From the NCBI GenBank assembly GCA_032622095.1, contig CP136069.1, positions 17,747,326 to 17,811,325 on the forward strand: 64,000 nucleotides of DNA. The letters run 5' to 3'. This DNA is from Siphonodentalium dalli (Eukaryota > Mollusca > Scaphopoda > Gadilida > Siphonodentaliidae). Numbering within the stretch: position 1 is the stretch's first letter; each line of letters opens with the position of its first letter. The position numbers were made by a program, and so were the translations under genes. This document shows positions 22,413 to 34,187 of the stretch, piece by piece. A model generated the notes under the pieces. That model was not told the origin of the DNA and did no database searches. It worked only from the letters and a program-made list of their open reading frames with translations.

Positions 22413-24610
22413 CACCTGTTATTTCTCCCCCACCCTGACAATCAGTATGAACCTGTAAATGTTAGTTCAAGCCTTATAACAATGGTAATATATAGAAACA
22501 CGTTCATTGGCTGCTGTATTAACATTATTATTATTGTTTATATAGATGTACTTATTTTTCTTTTTACAGATGGAAAATTTCCAGGCTGAACAATTTCATC
22601 GCAATGCATGGATTCGAAAGTAGTGACCTTATGAGGGGAATTAATGCGGGAAGACAACGAATGACTCATTAAATAGGTCACTATACAACAGACTGGTTGA
22701 GTTGGAACCATAATTCCCAATTTACAAAACCCTCTGTTTATTCGAGGAAATCCGCTAACTCACAGGTCCTTGGACACGAGTTTCACGTCATGATGCAAAA
22801 TCACGCAATCTGTGGCCCTAAATTTGCACGTACCTAGTGAGCATTTGATCTCTAATAGCGATCAGTGAAGTATTTAGTTCTTAACATAATATTTATAACA
22901 GCTAATCAAAATCCGTTGATGGATTTAACTATATAATACAAGGACAAACGGAATGAAAACATCTGTGCACCAACTTTATGTATTCCAGCCATAGTTCATT
23001 CATATTATTACTCTAAAATCTCCATTACATGGCAAAACCAAATGACCCATTTGATGTAGACTAGTATATAAATACTTACTTCGTGTATTCTTTTCATCAA
23101 TGATATGTATTGTAACAAGCTGCACCTATAAATATAGTCTGTTATACAGAGGAAACATTACCCACAGCCTCATACCACAAAAGGCCTACTATGTGAACAC
23201 ATGTGTATATTAATTCCATATTTTCTTGTCAAAACGCTCTATTATATAACGATGTATTCGTTAATCGTTCCTTTATCTTTATTGTTGTTAATTTATAGCA
23301 TTGTTAGTAGAAATTTAATCTAAACTCGATGGTATATTGAAAATAATTCGTCAATACTGCTTTATTGGTGGTAACTGAACTTATTACATCATGTATGCAA
23401 CTAAAACAAGCGAGCCAACTCATAAATTTGTAATAGTTCTCATGTCTATGGCGGTTCACACAGTGTACATTTTCATTACCATTTAATGCGCACATTACTG
23501 ATTTATGCATATGAACGCGTTTCCATGTTTCTTGAAGCAAATCCGTTACATATAAATACGTTATGACGTAAATTAAGTGTCATTTTCACTGTTAAATCAC
23601 GTACAATATTAGCAAACGTGGTATTTCACACAAAACTATATCGAAACGGCCATTTATCAAACGAAATGACATGTCTGGGATCAAACGTGCTAATCAGGCC
23701 TGTGTTTTCGCCAACAAGGGAGTTTGATTTTGGTTGTATATGATGGTTCAGTCATTATATGATACCTAATCGGTTGCACATGGTGCTGTCTAGGGTATAT
23801 ACTGTGCATGTATATTAAATGCTCCATTGATGTTAGGAGTGTTTCTTAATTATGCACTCTCTTTACTATGACTCAATTTTATTGTGTACATATCATAACT
23901 GGCATTATATGTATTTTTTATCATTTAATGTAATAATTATTTTAAAAATACCGTGTATATCACAATACTTTACTATAGCCGATGTGTGTCTAGAAGCTTA
24001 TTCATGCTATCGTCACATACACTTGAATTAGATACTAACTATCGAGTTATGATTTTCCCTGTATTTTCATGCAATATTCGTGAATGGCAACAATCAGCAG
24101 TTCTTTTCTGATGAATGTCAAACGAGATTTCTCACCCCAATGCCCCCCTCTAACTGACATTTCGATAACCTTTATTGAATCTTAAACACTGTAATTTCTC
24201 TAATTTCTCCACGTTACTTCTCCTATACACGTAGTTCAATCAGCTGTCAATGTCATGTCTGGTGTTGCTGTTGTGTTCTTAATGGACCATCTGCTAACTA
24301 ACGATGCGTGTCAGGTATGCATACTATTTGTTTTAATATGCCTGGTATACATGTATTCTCAGACACTCACTCTCAGGTGCATCTCTTCGGTGAAACACAT
24401 AGATATGATATAGCTGTACAGTAAGGTTCGTCCATGACATTACTTCATTCCGACATTCTGATACATAGACCAATCACATAAAAGTAATGAATGTACTCCC
24501 AATACGTTAGGCATATCTTTTAACCTGAGTGATGTCATCACAAAACGCGAGGTTCAAAAACTTAAAAAATAGTTAAAAGTACACATTTTTATTTCGAATA
24601 TCATTATTTA
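22413..24610. other. Left-arm DNA upstream of the IAP gene
   Basis: AT-rich. No recognised gene; a 78-codon frame at 23304-23540 resembles nothing I know. The mirror is 26392-28589. Confidence 0.4.
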
Positions 24611-24611
24611 T

Positions 24612-24858
24612 GGTCAATTTCGTGTTATGAAATGGGCCATTTTACAAACGCGTAATTGGTGATTCAAAAAACGGCTATTTGATAAAAAATTTAAACGCTA
24701 TTATCACTATATTTGGAATATAAAAAACGTTGTATTTGACGAAGTATGACAATGCAAAATGACTACTTTTTTAAACGCGAATTTGAAAACACTAATATCG
24801 AAACGAATTTTAAACTAAGTTCGTGTTATGAAATGACTCATTTTATAATCGCGGTCTA
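24612..24858. repeat. Short direct-repeat pair near the inner end, left arm
   Basis: TTCGTGTTATGAAATG followed by a GGCCATTTTACAAACGCG- or ACTCATTTTATAATCGCG-type tail occurs at about 24612 and 24821. Mirrored at 26144-26390. Confidence 0.6.
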
Positions 24859-25010
24859 GTCAAACGGGAAACTAGTATGTATGTGTAAGTCGACTTAACG
24901 CGGACCTCATTAAAACCCACTTAAACACCCCCCTCCCCCGTCCGGATGAAACCCCGACCAAAAAAGGGGAGGGGAGGGGGCGCGCCGTTTTTTATGCCAA
25001 AAAAAATATG

Positions 25011-25992
25011 ATGTAAGGGTGACTAAATATAATATTGTATACAATATGTATGAAAAATGGAAAATATGGTATATTTGCCTATACCCAGAATGATATTGGA
25101 ACCATAACTATGGATGTAAAACTGACTAAGGTATTGAATTATAGCTATATATTTATTCAGCCATAGAACCGCAACATTTTGTACGATTCTTGATACTCCT
25201 TATGTTTATAGAATTTTCCTATTCGTATTGTCCAATATGTATTACAGTAGCACAGAAACCAGTCACTCCCAATATGCTATTTCACAGAACGTTTCTCTAA
25301 TATCGCTTTTTTGATGTCATCACCATATGAAGACATATTGTACCATAGATCCTTGTCCATATAAATTCCATATTTAATTGGCAAAATACCATCTTATAAT
25401 TGCCATATGTTTATTTTCACCCTTTTCTTCAGTAACTGTTAGGTATCTCTGTTGGCCATACATTGGTTTCACAATCTTCTGGTGATATAGCTCCATGCTT
25501 CGCAATGGTTTCTCAGCAAGTGATGGGGAGTATGTGATTTGGGGTGTGGGGGTGGCTACCCCGGGATGGTCGATAGCCCCTTTCCTTCACCCCAGTGACT
25601 GTGATGTCGAATGCACCTCATTTATATATCTTAATATTAACCAATGGCAAACACTTATATGTGACATGTTTGGACAAGTCCAGTAATACTTCTCTGACTC
25701 TTTCCAGGAATATAAACACACCTTCTCAAACCTAATGTTTTAGTACAATGTTCCAAAGTATTAGTGTATAACTCATCTTAACCTTTGATATAAGGTAGTC
25801 CACCTCCTCAAGTTGCTAGTGTGTAAATGTATGTTCCAAATTGTGCCGCTGCCATTACAGCAACTAAAATAAGAAAAACAACAACAACCAAACTAACATC
25901 AACAACAGCATCAAAAAGCAACCACAGCAACAACAATTACAACAATATGGTGAACGATTTGGTATGAAACTGGTTGCATGAAAAATATCTGG
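25011..25992. other. Unique central spacer of the palindromic element
   Basis: About 980 bp present once, between the inner arm ends. It contains a CAA/ACA-rich run at about 25855-25945 and a 63-codon frame at 25495-25686 that I do not recognise. Nothing identifies an origin or gene. Both sides border a GC-rich block (GGGGAGGGGAGGGGG, CGCGCC). Confidence 0.7.
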
Positions 25993-26143
25993 CATATTTT
26001 TTTGGCATAAAAAACGGCGCGCCCCCTCCCCTCCCCTTTTTTGGTCGGGGTTTCATCCGGACGGGGGAGGGGGGTGTTTAAGTGGGTTTTAATGAGGTCC
26101 GCGTTAAGTCGACTTACACATACATACTAGTTTCCCGTTTGAC

Positions 26144-26390
26144 TAGACCGCGATTATAAAATGAGTCATTTCATAACACGAACTTAGTTTAAAATTCGTT
26201 TCGATATTAGTGTTTTCAAATTCGCGTTTAAAAAAGTAGTCATTTTGCATTGTCATACTTCGTCAAATACAACGTTTTTTATATTCCAAATATAGTGATA
26301 ATAGCGTTTAAATTTTTTATCAAATAGCCGTTTTTTGAATCACCAATTACGCGTTTGTAAAATGGCCCATTTCATAACACGAAATTGACC
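26144..26390. repeat. Short direct-repeat pair near the inner end, right arm
   Basis: Mirror of 24612-24858. Confidence 0.6.
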
Positions 26391-26391
26391 A

Positions 26392-28589
26392 TAAATAATG
26401 ATATTCGAAATAAAAATGTGTACTTTTAACTATTTTTTAAGTTTTTGAACCTCGCGTTTTGTGATGACATCACTCAGGTTAAAAGATATGCCTAACGTAT
26501 TGGGAGTACATTCATTACTTTTATGTGATTGGTCTATGTATCAGAATGTCGGAATGAAGTAATGTCATGGACGAACCTTACTGTACAGCTATATCATATC
26601 TATGTGTTTCACCGAAGAGATGCACCTGAGAGTGAGTGTCTGAGAATACATGTATACCAGGCATATTAAAACAAATAGTATGCATACCTGACACGCATCG
26701 TTAGTTAGCAGATGGTCCATTAAGAACACAACAGCAACACCAGACATGACATTGACAGCTGATTGAACTACGTGTATAGGAGAAGTAACGTGGAGAAATT
26801 AGAGAAATTACAGTGTTTAAGATTCAATAAAGGTTATCGAAATGTCAGTTAGAGGGGGGCATTGGGGTGAGAAATCTCGTTTGACATTCATCAGAAAAGA
26901 ACTGCTGATTGTTGCCATTCACGAATATTGCATGAAAATACAGGGAAAATCATAACTCGATAGTTAGTATCTAATTCAAGTGTATGTGACGATAGCATGA
27001 ATAAGCTTCTAGACACACATCGGCTATAGTAAAGTATTGTGATATACACGGTATTTTTAAAATAATTATTACATTAAATGATAAAAAATACATATAATGC
27101 CAGTTATGATATGTACACAATAAAATTGAGTCATAGTAAAGAGAGTGCATAATTAAGAAACACTCCTAACATCAATGGAGCATTTAATATACATGCACAG
27201 TATATACCCTAGACAGCACCATGTGCAACCGATTAGGTATCATATAATGACTGAACCATCATATACAACCAAAATCAAACTCCCTTGTTGGCGAAAACAC
27301 AGGCCTGATTAGCACGTTTGATCCCAGACATGTCATTTCGTTTGATAAATGGCCGTTTCGATATAGTTTTGTGTGAAATACCACGTTTGCTAATATTGTA
27401 CGTGATTTAACAGTGAAAATGACACTTAATTTACGTCATAACGTATTTATATGTAACGGATTTGCTTCAAGAAACATGGAAACGCGTTCATATGCATAAA
27501 TCAGTAATGTGCGCATTAAATGGTAATGAAAATGTACACTGTGTGAACCGCCATAGACATGAGAACTATTACAAATTTATGAGTTGGCTCGCTTGTTTTA
27601 GTTGCATACATGATGTAATAAGTTCAGTTACCACCAATAAAGCAGTATTGACGAATTATTTTCAATATACCATCGAGTTTAGATTAAATTTCTACTAACA
27701 ATGCTATAAATTAACAACAATAAAGATAAAGGAACGATTAACGAATACATCGTTATATAATAGAGCGTTTTGACAAGAAAATATGGAATTAATATACACA
27801 TGTGTTCACATAGTAGGCCTTTTGTGGTATGAGGCTGTGGGTAATGTTTCCTCTGTATAACAGACTATATTTATAGGTGCAGCTTGTTACAATACATATC
27901 ATTGATGAAAAGAATACACGAAGTAAGTATTTATATACTAGTCTACATCAAATGGGTCATTTGGTTTTGCCATGTAATGGAGATTTTAGAGTAATAATAT
28001 GAATGAACTATGGCTGGAATACATAAAGTTGGTGCACAGATGTTTTCATTCCGTTTGTCCTTGTATTATATAGTTAAATCCATCAACGGATTTTGATTAG
28101 CTGTTATAAATATTATGTTAAGAACTAAATACTTCACTGATCGCTATTAGAGATCAAATGCTCACTAGGTACGTGCAAATTTAGGGCCACAGATTGCGTG
28201 ATTTTGCATCATGACGTGAAACTCGTGTCCAAGGACCTGTGAGTTAGCGGATTTCCTCGAATAAACAGAGGGTTTTGTAAATTGGGAATTATGGTTCCAA
28301 CTCAACCAGTCTGTTGTATAGTGACCTATTTAATGAGTCATTCGTTGTCTTCCCGCATTAATTCCCCTCATAAGGTCACTACTTTCGAATCCATGCATTG
28401 CGATGAAATTGTTCAGCCTGGAAATTTTCCATCTGTAAAAAGAAAAATAAGTACATCTATATAAACAATAATAATAATGTTAATACAGCAGCCAATGAAC
28501 GTGTTTCTATATATTACCATTGTTATAAGGCTTGAACTAACATTTACAGGTTCATACTGATTGTCAGGGTGGGGGAGAAATAACAGGTG
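26392..28589. other. Right-arm DNA upstream of the IAP gene
   Basis: No gene was recognised. A TATA-like TATATAA lies at 28458-28465, about 125 bp before the IAP start, and ATAACAG at 28580-28586 could be a 3' splice site of a 5'-UTR intron. Neither is certain. Confidence 0.35.
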
Positions 28590-29315
28590 ATGGATATCCC
28601 GCCGCACGCCGCTGATTCGAGTGATAATAGTGTAAGCACGATACCAGAACTATTAAACGTGTATGGTCTTACTGTGGCTTGGAAACCGTCATACCCAGAG
28701 TATCGAAATTTTCACTCGAGATTAGCTTCTTTCGTAAACTGGACCTCGCCCGTGGAGGCTGCTAAAATAGCTGGAGCTGGTTTCTTTTTCACAAAGACCG
28801 CTGATAAAACCATATGTTATAGTTGCGGATGTAGGTTGTGGCAATGGGAAAAGAGAGATGATCCTCGAACTGAACATTACCGTTTCTTTCCAAATTGTAG
28901 CTATCTCAATTATTTGCAACGTTTCCTGCCTGAAGATAGGTATAAACAGTGGAACAGACCGAGATATTTAATGGAAATCCCCGATGTACCAGCAAATGTT
29001 TCATTGCAACGTCCCGTGGATAGTGCCTCTGTTCAAGACATGAATACATTTTCAGTAGATGACCTTACCGTTAATTTCGAAGAAATGACTGAAATAAACG
29101 ATGAGAGACTGTCTGGTTCCTATGAAGATGACTGGCCTGATACGGCAGTAGACGATTCTGAAGAATGCAAATGTATCATTTGTCTAGAGAAGAATAAAAA
29201 CTGTGTGCTTTTACCATGTGGACACGTAGCAATGTGTGGCATGTGCGCGCTCGGTTCTGAGACTTGTCCCTTGTGCAGAAGCGTAGTGCGTGCCTATGCC
29301 AAAACTTTTGGTTAA
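28590..29315 (+). CDS. Inhibitor of apoptosis protein (BIR + RING), right-arm copy
   Basis: A 241-residue intronless protein. A single BIR domain spans about residues 40-108, with zinc ligands C76, C79, H96 and C103 and the usual AGFFFT, W and DDP..EH.RFFPNC pattern. A linker rich in acidic residues follows, and a C-terminal RING (C3HC4: C195, C198, C210, H212, C216, C219, C226, C229) ends the protein. IAPs of this kind bind caspases or their activators and act as E3 ubiquitin ligases in the cytoplasm, blocking cell death. One BIR plus RING is shorter than typical host IAPs and is also the layout of many viral IAPs. The PC4-like gene follows 326 bp downstream on the same strand. All metal ligands are intact. 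Origin (host or viral) cannot be decided here. Confidence 0.92.
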   Translation: MDIPPHAADSSDNSVSTIPELLNVYGLTVAWKPSYPEYRNFHSRLASFVNWTSPVEAAKIAGAGFFFTKTADKTICYSCGCRLWQWEKRDDPRTEHYRFFPNCSYLNYLQRFLPEDRYKQWNRPRYLMEIPDVPANVSLQRPVDSASVQDMNTFSVDDLTVNFEEMTEINDERLSGSYEDDWPDTAVDDSEECKCIICLEKNKNCVLLPCGHVAMCGMCALGSETCPLCRSVVRAYAKTFG

Positions 29316-29557
29316 ATGATTCATACCTGCGTTATGAATACACTGAATCACGGTTGCGTGTCATTTCCGGCCCTTTCCTATAGGCCGAGACAGTTTACCA
29401 CGAAACCCCTTTATTCTGTATTTAGCTAATGTACTTCCGAGCCACTGTCTGAGAGTTCCCTCTGATCGAAACATGATTGGCCCTTCCATATTTGACTAAT
29501 ACGATTCCGGGGGGCAATCTGATTGATTATATACTTTGAAACGGTTGTGATGGGACC

Positions 29558-29618
29558 GCCCAATGACGTCATATAGGGTATAAACGTAATACATCCACGC
29601 GCCTCCGACATTTTCAGT
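29558..29618 (+). promoter_or_regulatory. Compact CCAAT/CRE/TATA/Inr promoter of the PC4-like gene
   Basis: Within 60 bp: GCCCAAT, overlapped by the CRE palindrome TGACGTCA (29564-29571), TATAAA (29579-29584) and an initiator-like TCAGT (29614-29618), followed by the ATG at 29642. The spacing from TATA to initiator is slightly over 30 bp. CRE sites respond to CREB/ATF factors in animals; regulation here is inferred. Confidence 0.65.
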
Positions 29619-29641
29619 TCAGCGTTCATCGAAACGACACC

Positions 29642-30163
29642 ATGAATTCTAAAATTTTCACAAAACACTTAGGACGGGATAGATACCTTACCGTCGGTGA
29701 ATATAAAAGCATCAAAAATATAGACATCAGAATATGGAACGATGGGAAGTTCCCTACTAAATTCGGCGCCTGCCTGCGATTACAACAGTGGCTGGAATTA
29801 GCTGATAACGCACAGAAAGTGTATGAACATTTACAAAGCAGATCTTCTTTGGAAAGGATACATATCGGACATAATGAACACGTGACTTATGATCATGAAC
29901 ACCGTGTTGTACATATCCGAAAATTCTTTTACCCGAAAGACAGTGAGAGACTTTGCCCTACGAAGACAGGTGTAACTCTCAACCACTCAGAATTTGAACA
30001 GTTGATGTCCACCATTAATGACGTCACTGTGGCTGTACCGGAACTACAAACTTTAGTACCCTGCTACATGCAAGAGGATCATAAAAAAAATCAGCTTGGC
30101 TTTTTAATGTGTAGTTTCTGTTCACCGGAATTATGCAAAACATATACACCTGATTCGTTTTAA
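29642..30163 (+). CDS. PC4-like DNA-binding protein with two repeats, right-arm copy
   Basis: A 173-residue intronless protein. Residues about 75-138 read like the C-terminal single-strand-DNA-binding fold of transcription coactivator PC4/p15: an IRKFFYPKD strand, a KTGVTLNHSEFEQL stretch and an I.DV..AVPEL helix. Residues about 12-66 repeat the plan (RYLTVGEYKSIKNIDIRIW, then a KFGACLRLQQWLELADN helix start), so the protein may form the PC4 dimer fold within one chain. The C-terminus adds four cysteines. PC4 proteins bind melted DNA and help RNA polymerase II and repair. Two AATAAA signals follow (30185-30190, 30210-30215). Family assignment is by pattern reading and should be confirmed. Confidence 0.65.
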   Translation: MNSKIFTKHLGRDRYLTVGEYKSIKNIDIRIWNDGKFPTKFGACLRLQQWLELADNAQKVYEHLQSRSSLERIHIGHNEHVTYDHEHRVVHIRKFFYPKDSERLCPTKTGVTLNHSEFEQLMSTINDVTVAVPELQTLVPCYMQEDHKKNQLGFLMCSFCSPELCKTYTPDSF

Positions 30164-30184
30164 ACTGTAATTATTATGTAATGT

Positions 30185-30215
30185 AATAAATGGATTGTGT
30201 TTGATAAATAATAAA
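30185..30215 (+). terminator. Poly-A signals of the PC4-like gene
   Basis: AATAAA at 30185-30190 and 30210-30215, 22 and 47 bp after the stop codon. Mirrored at 20787-20817. No AATAAA was noticed directly after the IAP gene. Confidence 0.6.
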
Positions 30216-30424
30216 ATGTGTAAATTATTAAAAGATGCGTTCAGTTTTACTGCTATGGAAAAGCCGACCCACGTGTAGAAAACCATGTCGAAATTATTCT
30301 CTGGCATGACCTTCTTCGATTATCTTGTGATTTTTGTAATAACACTACAGAATGAGAATGACTTGAGAAATACCACGACACGACCAAACTCTGCACCTCG
30401 TTCTGTAGTTTTATCACTTAAAAA

Positions 30425-30800
30425 CAAAATAGCGGCCATGTTTTTCGTATGATTCGAACTAAAATCTCGTGATAACATCTGAGTGACGTCGGGGCACGTA
30501 CTCGCCAAATTGCATAATGATTGGTGGAAACATGTGCCCACTATGACACTTTAAAATTCGAAGTGCATTTATGACTTAAATAAAAGATGACAACTGGAGG
30601 CCAAGTTTCTCAACCGAGAACCCGTGGTTCGGCGTGAATTAAGCCTGACATTTTATTTTAAATATCTAAAATTCGAAATAGTCTGGCAGCCATGTTATTG
30701 AAAAATATTCGAACCAAAATATGGTGCTGACCTCTAAGTGCCGTCTGGCACGCACGTGACAAATTTCATAATGATAAGATAGAAAATGAGAACATAATGG
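30425..30800. repeat. Diverged tandem pair downstream of the PC4-like gene, right arm
   Basis: Blocks at about 30430-30560 and 30690-30800 share the order GCCATGTT, ATTCGAAC(T/C)AAAAT, (GAC)ATCTGAGTG or ACCTCTAAGTG, GGCACG, then CATAATGAT. The function is unknown. Confidence 0.5.
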
Positions 30801-31058
30801 TACTTTTTTTTACTTGAAGGTAAGTGACCACTCTGTTATAATGCTACTGTCGTTTAACATAGATTTGCGACATCACTGCCAGCGGTGATCTTGAATTTTA
30901 CTATTTTATGGCTAAATAATTTGGTTGATCCTACAGACGACACCCCCTGTCCGATCGTCACCAGATTCCACAACGATCTTCTGGATAACCAGGGTGAGAG
31001 TAATCTAATTTTCCCGAATTTCGTTAAAAAACATTACCACAGGCAGCAATTTGGTATC

Positions 31059-31303
31059 TTACTGTTTGATCCTCTTTTGCATGACTGAATTGTTTAGCAA
31101 CTGTACAGACATATCCCTCATCTGATAGTCACCACACTTTATATTGATCTTCGGGCTGACAACTAGATGGGAGCTATCGAATGCTTTGAAATTTTTTGGA
31201 AAACATTGTCGCCAGCAGTCATCTTCTATTTTGGTTTTTATATACATGTATATCTCTTCATTCGGATAGCCAGTATTACGTAGGTACTTCAACTTTCCGC
31301 ATT
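31059..31303 (-). CDS. Unrecognised small reading frame, right arm
   Basis: Mirror copy of 19699-19943 with the same sequence. Because arms are identical, conservation between the two copies is no evidence for coding. Confidence 0.2.
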
Positions 31304-31806
31304 CCTGTCATCATTTGAAATATAAAAATTTACCTGATACATGCACCGTTCAAAATTTGTTTCGTCATATCTATTTTAATGACCCGTATGGTAATATTGA
31401 TACAGATATATTTGTCAAACATTTCTTTGTACAATATACAGGTATTTAGTTTGTAACTAAATCTAGAAATATATAATAGTAGCTGGTGGACCCTACTTCG
31501 TCCGGGATGTTTCCCTCTGATTTTCGGAGAATTGCGCGATTTAACCTTGAATTTACCATTTTAAAGGTGAACGTCATGTCGGGTCACGATTTGACCCGTC
31601 CAAAACACATTTAATGTATGTGACCCTAAATGCGTTCAGTTGTATGTTCAAATATCTATGGGTAAGGCGTTGATTGATTCCTGATAGTTCGATTATATAC
31701 ACCATATTGTAAAGTGGTAGTTAGAGAAAAAGTATAACGAATGTTAGAGATGATTTAATCAAGTTTGCCATTGAAATAACAGTGTACCATTAGTCGGGAT
31801 ACATAG

Positions 31807-32049
31807 CTTAAAGGGGCCACATACAGGTATTTTAAACGGACCATATACGATGCCATTATGAAATTATGAAGGAATTTTCAATACTAGTCAAATAGAATGT
31901 TGTGGAATTTCCACATGTAGAATGTTCCAGAAAAATTGCGTGGTTGAAGATTACATGTGTCCAATGAGCGGGGAGTGAGTCGTTAGGGTTCACACAAAGA
32001 TTGCATTGAAATTCCAATGACTCAGGTGTTGCACCTGAAGTAAGTATTG
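31807..32049. repeat. Regulatory-looking module 2, right arm
   Basis: About 240 bp with the same order of words as module 1: AAAGGGGCCACATACAGGTA, a GAAGGAATTTT segment, CCAATGAGCG, AGGGTTCA and TTCCAATGACTCAGG followed by a short inverted repeat. TGACTCA is the AP-1 core and CCAAT a common promoter box; function is inferred only. Confidence 0.6.
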
Positions 32050-33039
32050 GTTATTTACTAGCAGCACCAAACATCGATACGAACGTCTCCAAGGTAATGA
32101 AACACACATAACCCCGTGAGAGCTTTCCGATTAATGACAGCAAGCCATATTTCCGACTAAATCCTGAAAATACCAATAATTCTGTTGTGGATAAGGGGTC
32201 GATTAATTAGGGCATTACTGTATGTGATCTATGTGCATGAAATATATAGCCATAAAACAACACACCTCTACGCCTGGCTCTCTCTCTCTCTCTGCCCCTC
32301 TCTCTTTCTTCCGCTACTCTTTTATGTTTGCTAGAGTATGAGAGGGGGCCTCGTTTGGTTACATACGACCATGAAAGTAATATTACCTGTATACAGATCA
32401 TTTACTTTACTAAAGGGGAATATTCAAGAAGGTAAATAACTCGAGGGTTTAATATATTGCGAGAAAGACGAGACCTTAGCTTTGTTGCCTCTGTCAGCAC
32501 ACTTAATGACATGTGTTTGTGATGAAGGTTATAGCGCATCGGGCGAGAGATGTTAATCTTTTTAATAATGTGGATTCAAACAGCAGAGCAATGGCTGGAG
32601 AATGTGAAGCTTCGAAAATTGCAGAATGATTCCATTAATCTATTCTGTGAATGATTGTGCAATACTTTACCATGAGATTAAACCAGACGCTCTTCAAATG
32701 TCTTCAAATGAGAACATGTTATGGGACCATGGACTTGAGCGATTCAAACTGAAGCTTATATGGCGAACATTCCAAATGCATTGGCAGAGCATGTGATACA
32801 AGTGCTTTTGATAAACAGACAGTGCGTTGTCGATTCTAATGAGTTTACTGCCCAACTGTCAGGTCACGTGACGACTTTGAGAATATTATATTATAGGAGA
32901 TACCCTCTGTTATTGTTTTTTCACATTCTAGAAAATTCTTGTTTCCTAGAGGTAATATGCATATGTATTATTAGATATTTTGAAATATATATATGGTCGA
33001 TGCGCTAAATGATTTCTGAGAATTTGTTTACAGGGATAC

Positions 33040-33066
33040 ACCAGAGAGAGAGAGAGACATAGAGAT

Positions 33067-33130
<64 letters not shown>
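33040..33130 (-). repeat. AG microsatellite, right arm
   Basis: Mirror of the CT run at 17868-17962, 4 nt shorter. It is the only length difference noticed along the matched arms apart from the inner edge. Confidence 0.95.
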
Positions 33131-33131
<1 letters not shown>

Positions 33132-33718
33132 GAAGAGAGAGATAAAGGGGATGAGATGCTGGGAGAGGGGGTAGTTGTGAGAAGTATTCCATAATTGAGT
33201 TGAGTTGATACGTAATGATACGTAATATGTAAAGATTTGTAAGGCAGAACGATTAAAGAAAGCATATAGAGCACCAGAAGAGATATATTTTAATAAATAT
33301 TATTAACAGATGTGGAATTCAAGAGAATAGTGTACCGCCAGTCTGAACCGATTAGTGTGTATCTGTTTGTGAAAATGTATAATGATCGGTGTCCCTACAT
33401 ACTTCATAAATGCTTTAAGTTGGATTGCCAGGAAAATCTATGAAGTGATGGTCTCATACACTCATCCCCCCCACTCTATTCACAAACCCCTTGCACAGAA
33501 GCCGTTAGGAACATGCATTTTTCAATAACAGACATGTTGATCTGTATCGTGGCAGTTAATGACTTAAACGTGTGTTTAATTACGAAGCTTCGAGAATCTG
33601 TCTGTTGTGTTGTGTACGGAAACATATCGCTGTGATTTAATTTATTGGATATTGACACGTGTTTTACCCCTGGTATACAGTCTGATTTATTCCTGCGAAT
33701 TCGATTACAGGTATCAAA

Positions 33719-33934
33719 TTAAAGGAACCACATACGACACAGGTATGAAACTTAAAGGGATCACGTACTATGCCTTTACAATTATGAAGGGATTTTTAAT
33801 AGGGTCCAGAATATTGGAGATATCGTAGAAGGTTCCAGAACTGCGGGGCCAATGAGCGTGGTGTCAGCCGGTAGGGTTCATCCGGAAGTATTGCATCAGA
33901 TTCCAATGACTCAGGCGTTGCGCCGGAAGTAAGG
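33719..33934. repeat. Regulatory-looking module 1, right arm
   Basis: It contains AAAGGAACCACATACGACAC, GAAGGGATTTTTAATAGGGT, CCAATGAGCG, GGTTCATCCGGAAGTATTGC and TTCCAATGACTCAGGCGTTG, then CCGGAAGT (ETS-like). The 15-bp palindrome GTAATGACTCATTAC follows at 33949. Confidence 0.6.
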
Positions 33935-34187
33935 GATTGCGTTAGATTGTAATGACTCATTACACCATCATTGTCAAATATACTTCGTACCTGACGAACA
34001 GTATACACGACGTACTTCGATGACGGAAGTATACGATTGCCCATTGTACCGTTCTCAAGGGCCCGAAAGCGTATACAACCATTCTCAAATAGCCACACCC
34101 ACGAAGTACACATCCATATACAGAAGGACCCCCCACAACCGTGACGTATACAAATACCCACACGCGTATACTCAAACACCCACGCGT

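Larger units (their letters stand above)
16609..25010 (+). repeat. Left 8.4-kb arm of the palindromic element
   Basis: Reverse complement of 25993-34389. The outer end is TGCTGCATAGACGCCTCTTG. The inner end lies in an A-run after ACGGCATAAAA-type sequence (left GTTTTTTATGCC). It carries the minus-strand copies of both genes. Confidence 0.9.

Noticed and set aside
23304-23540. 78-codon frame and its mirror at 27462-27698
   Set aside because: No family similarity; identity of the two copies only reflects the identical arms.
20839-30163. The element as a complete integrated virus
   Set aside because: No polymerase, capsid, terminase or integrase was recognised; two genes per arm are not enough to claim a virus.
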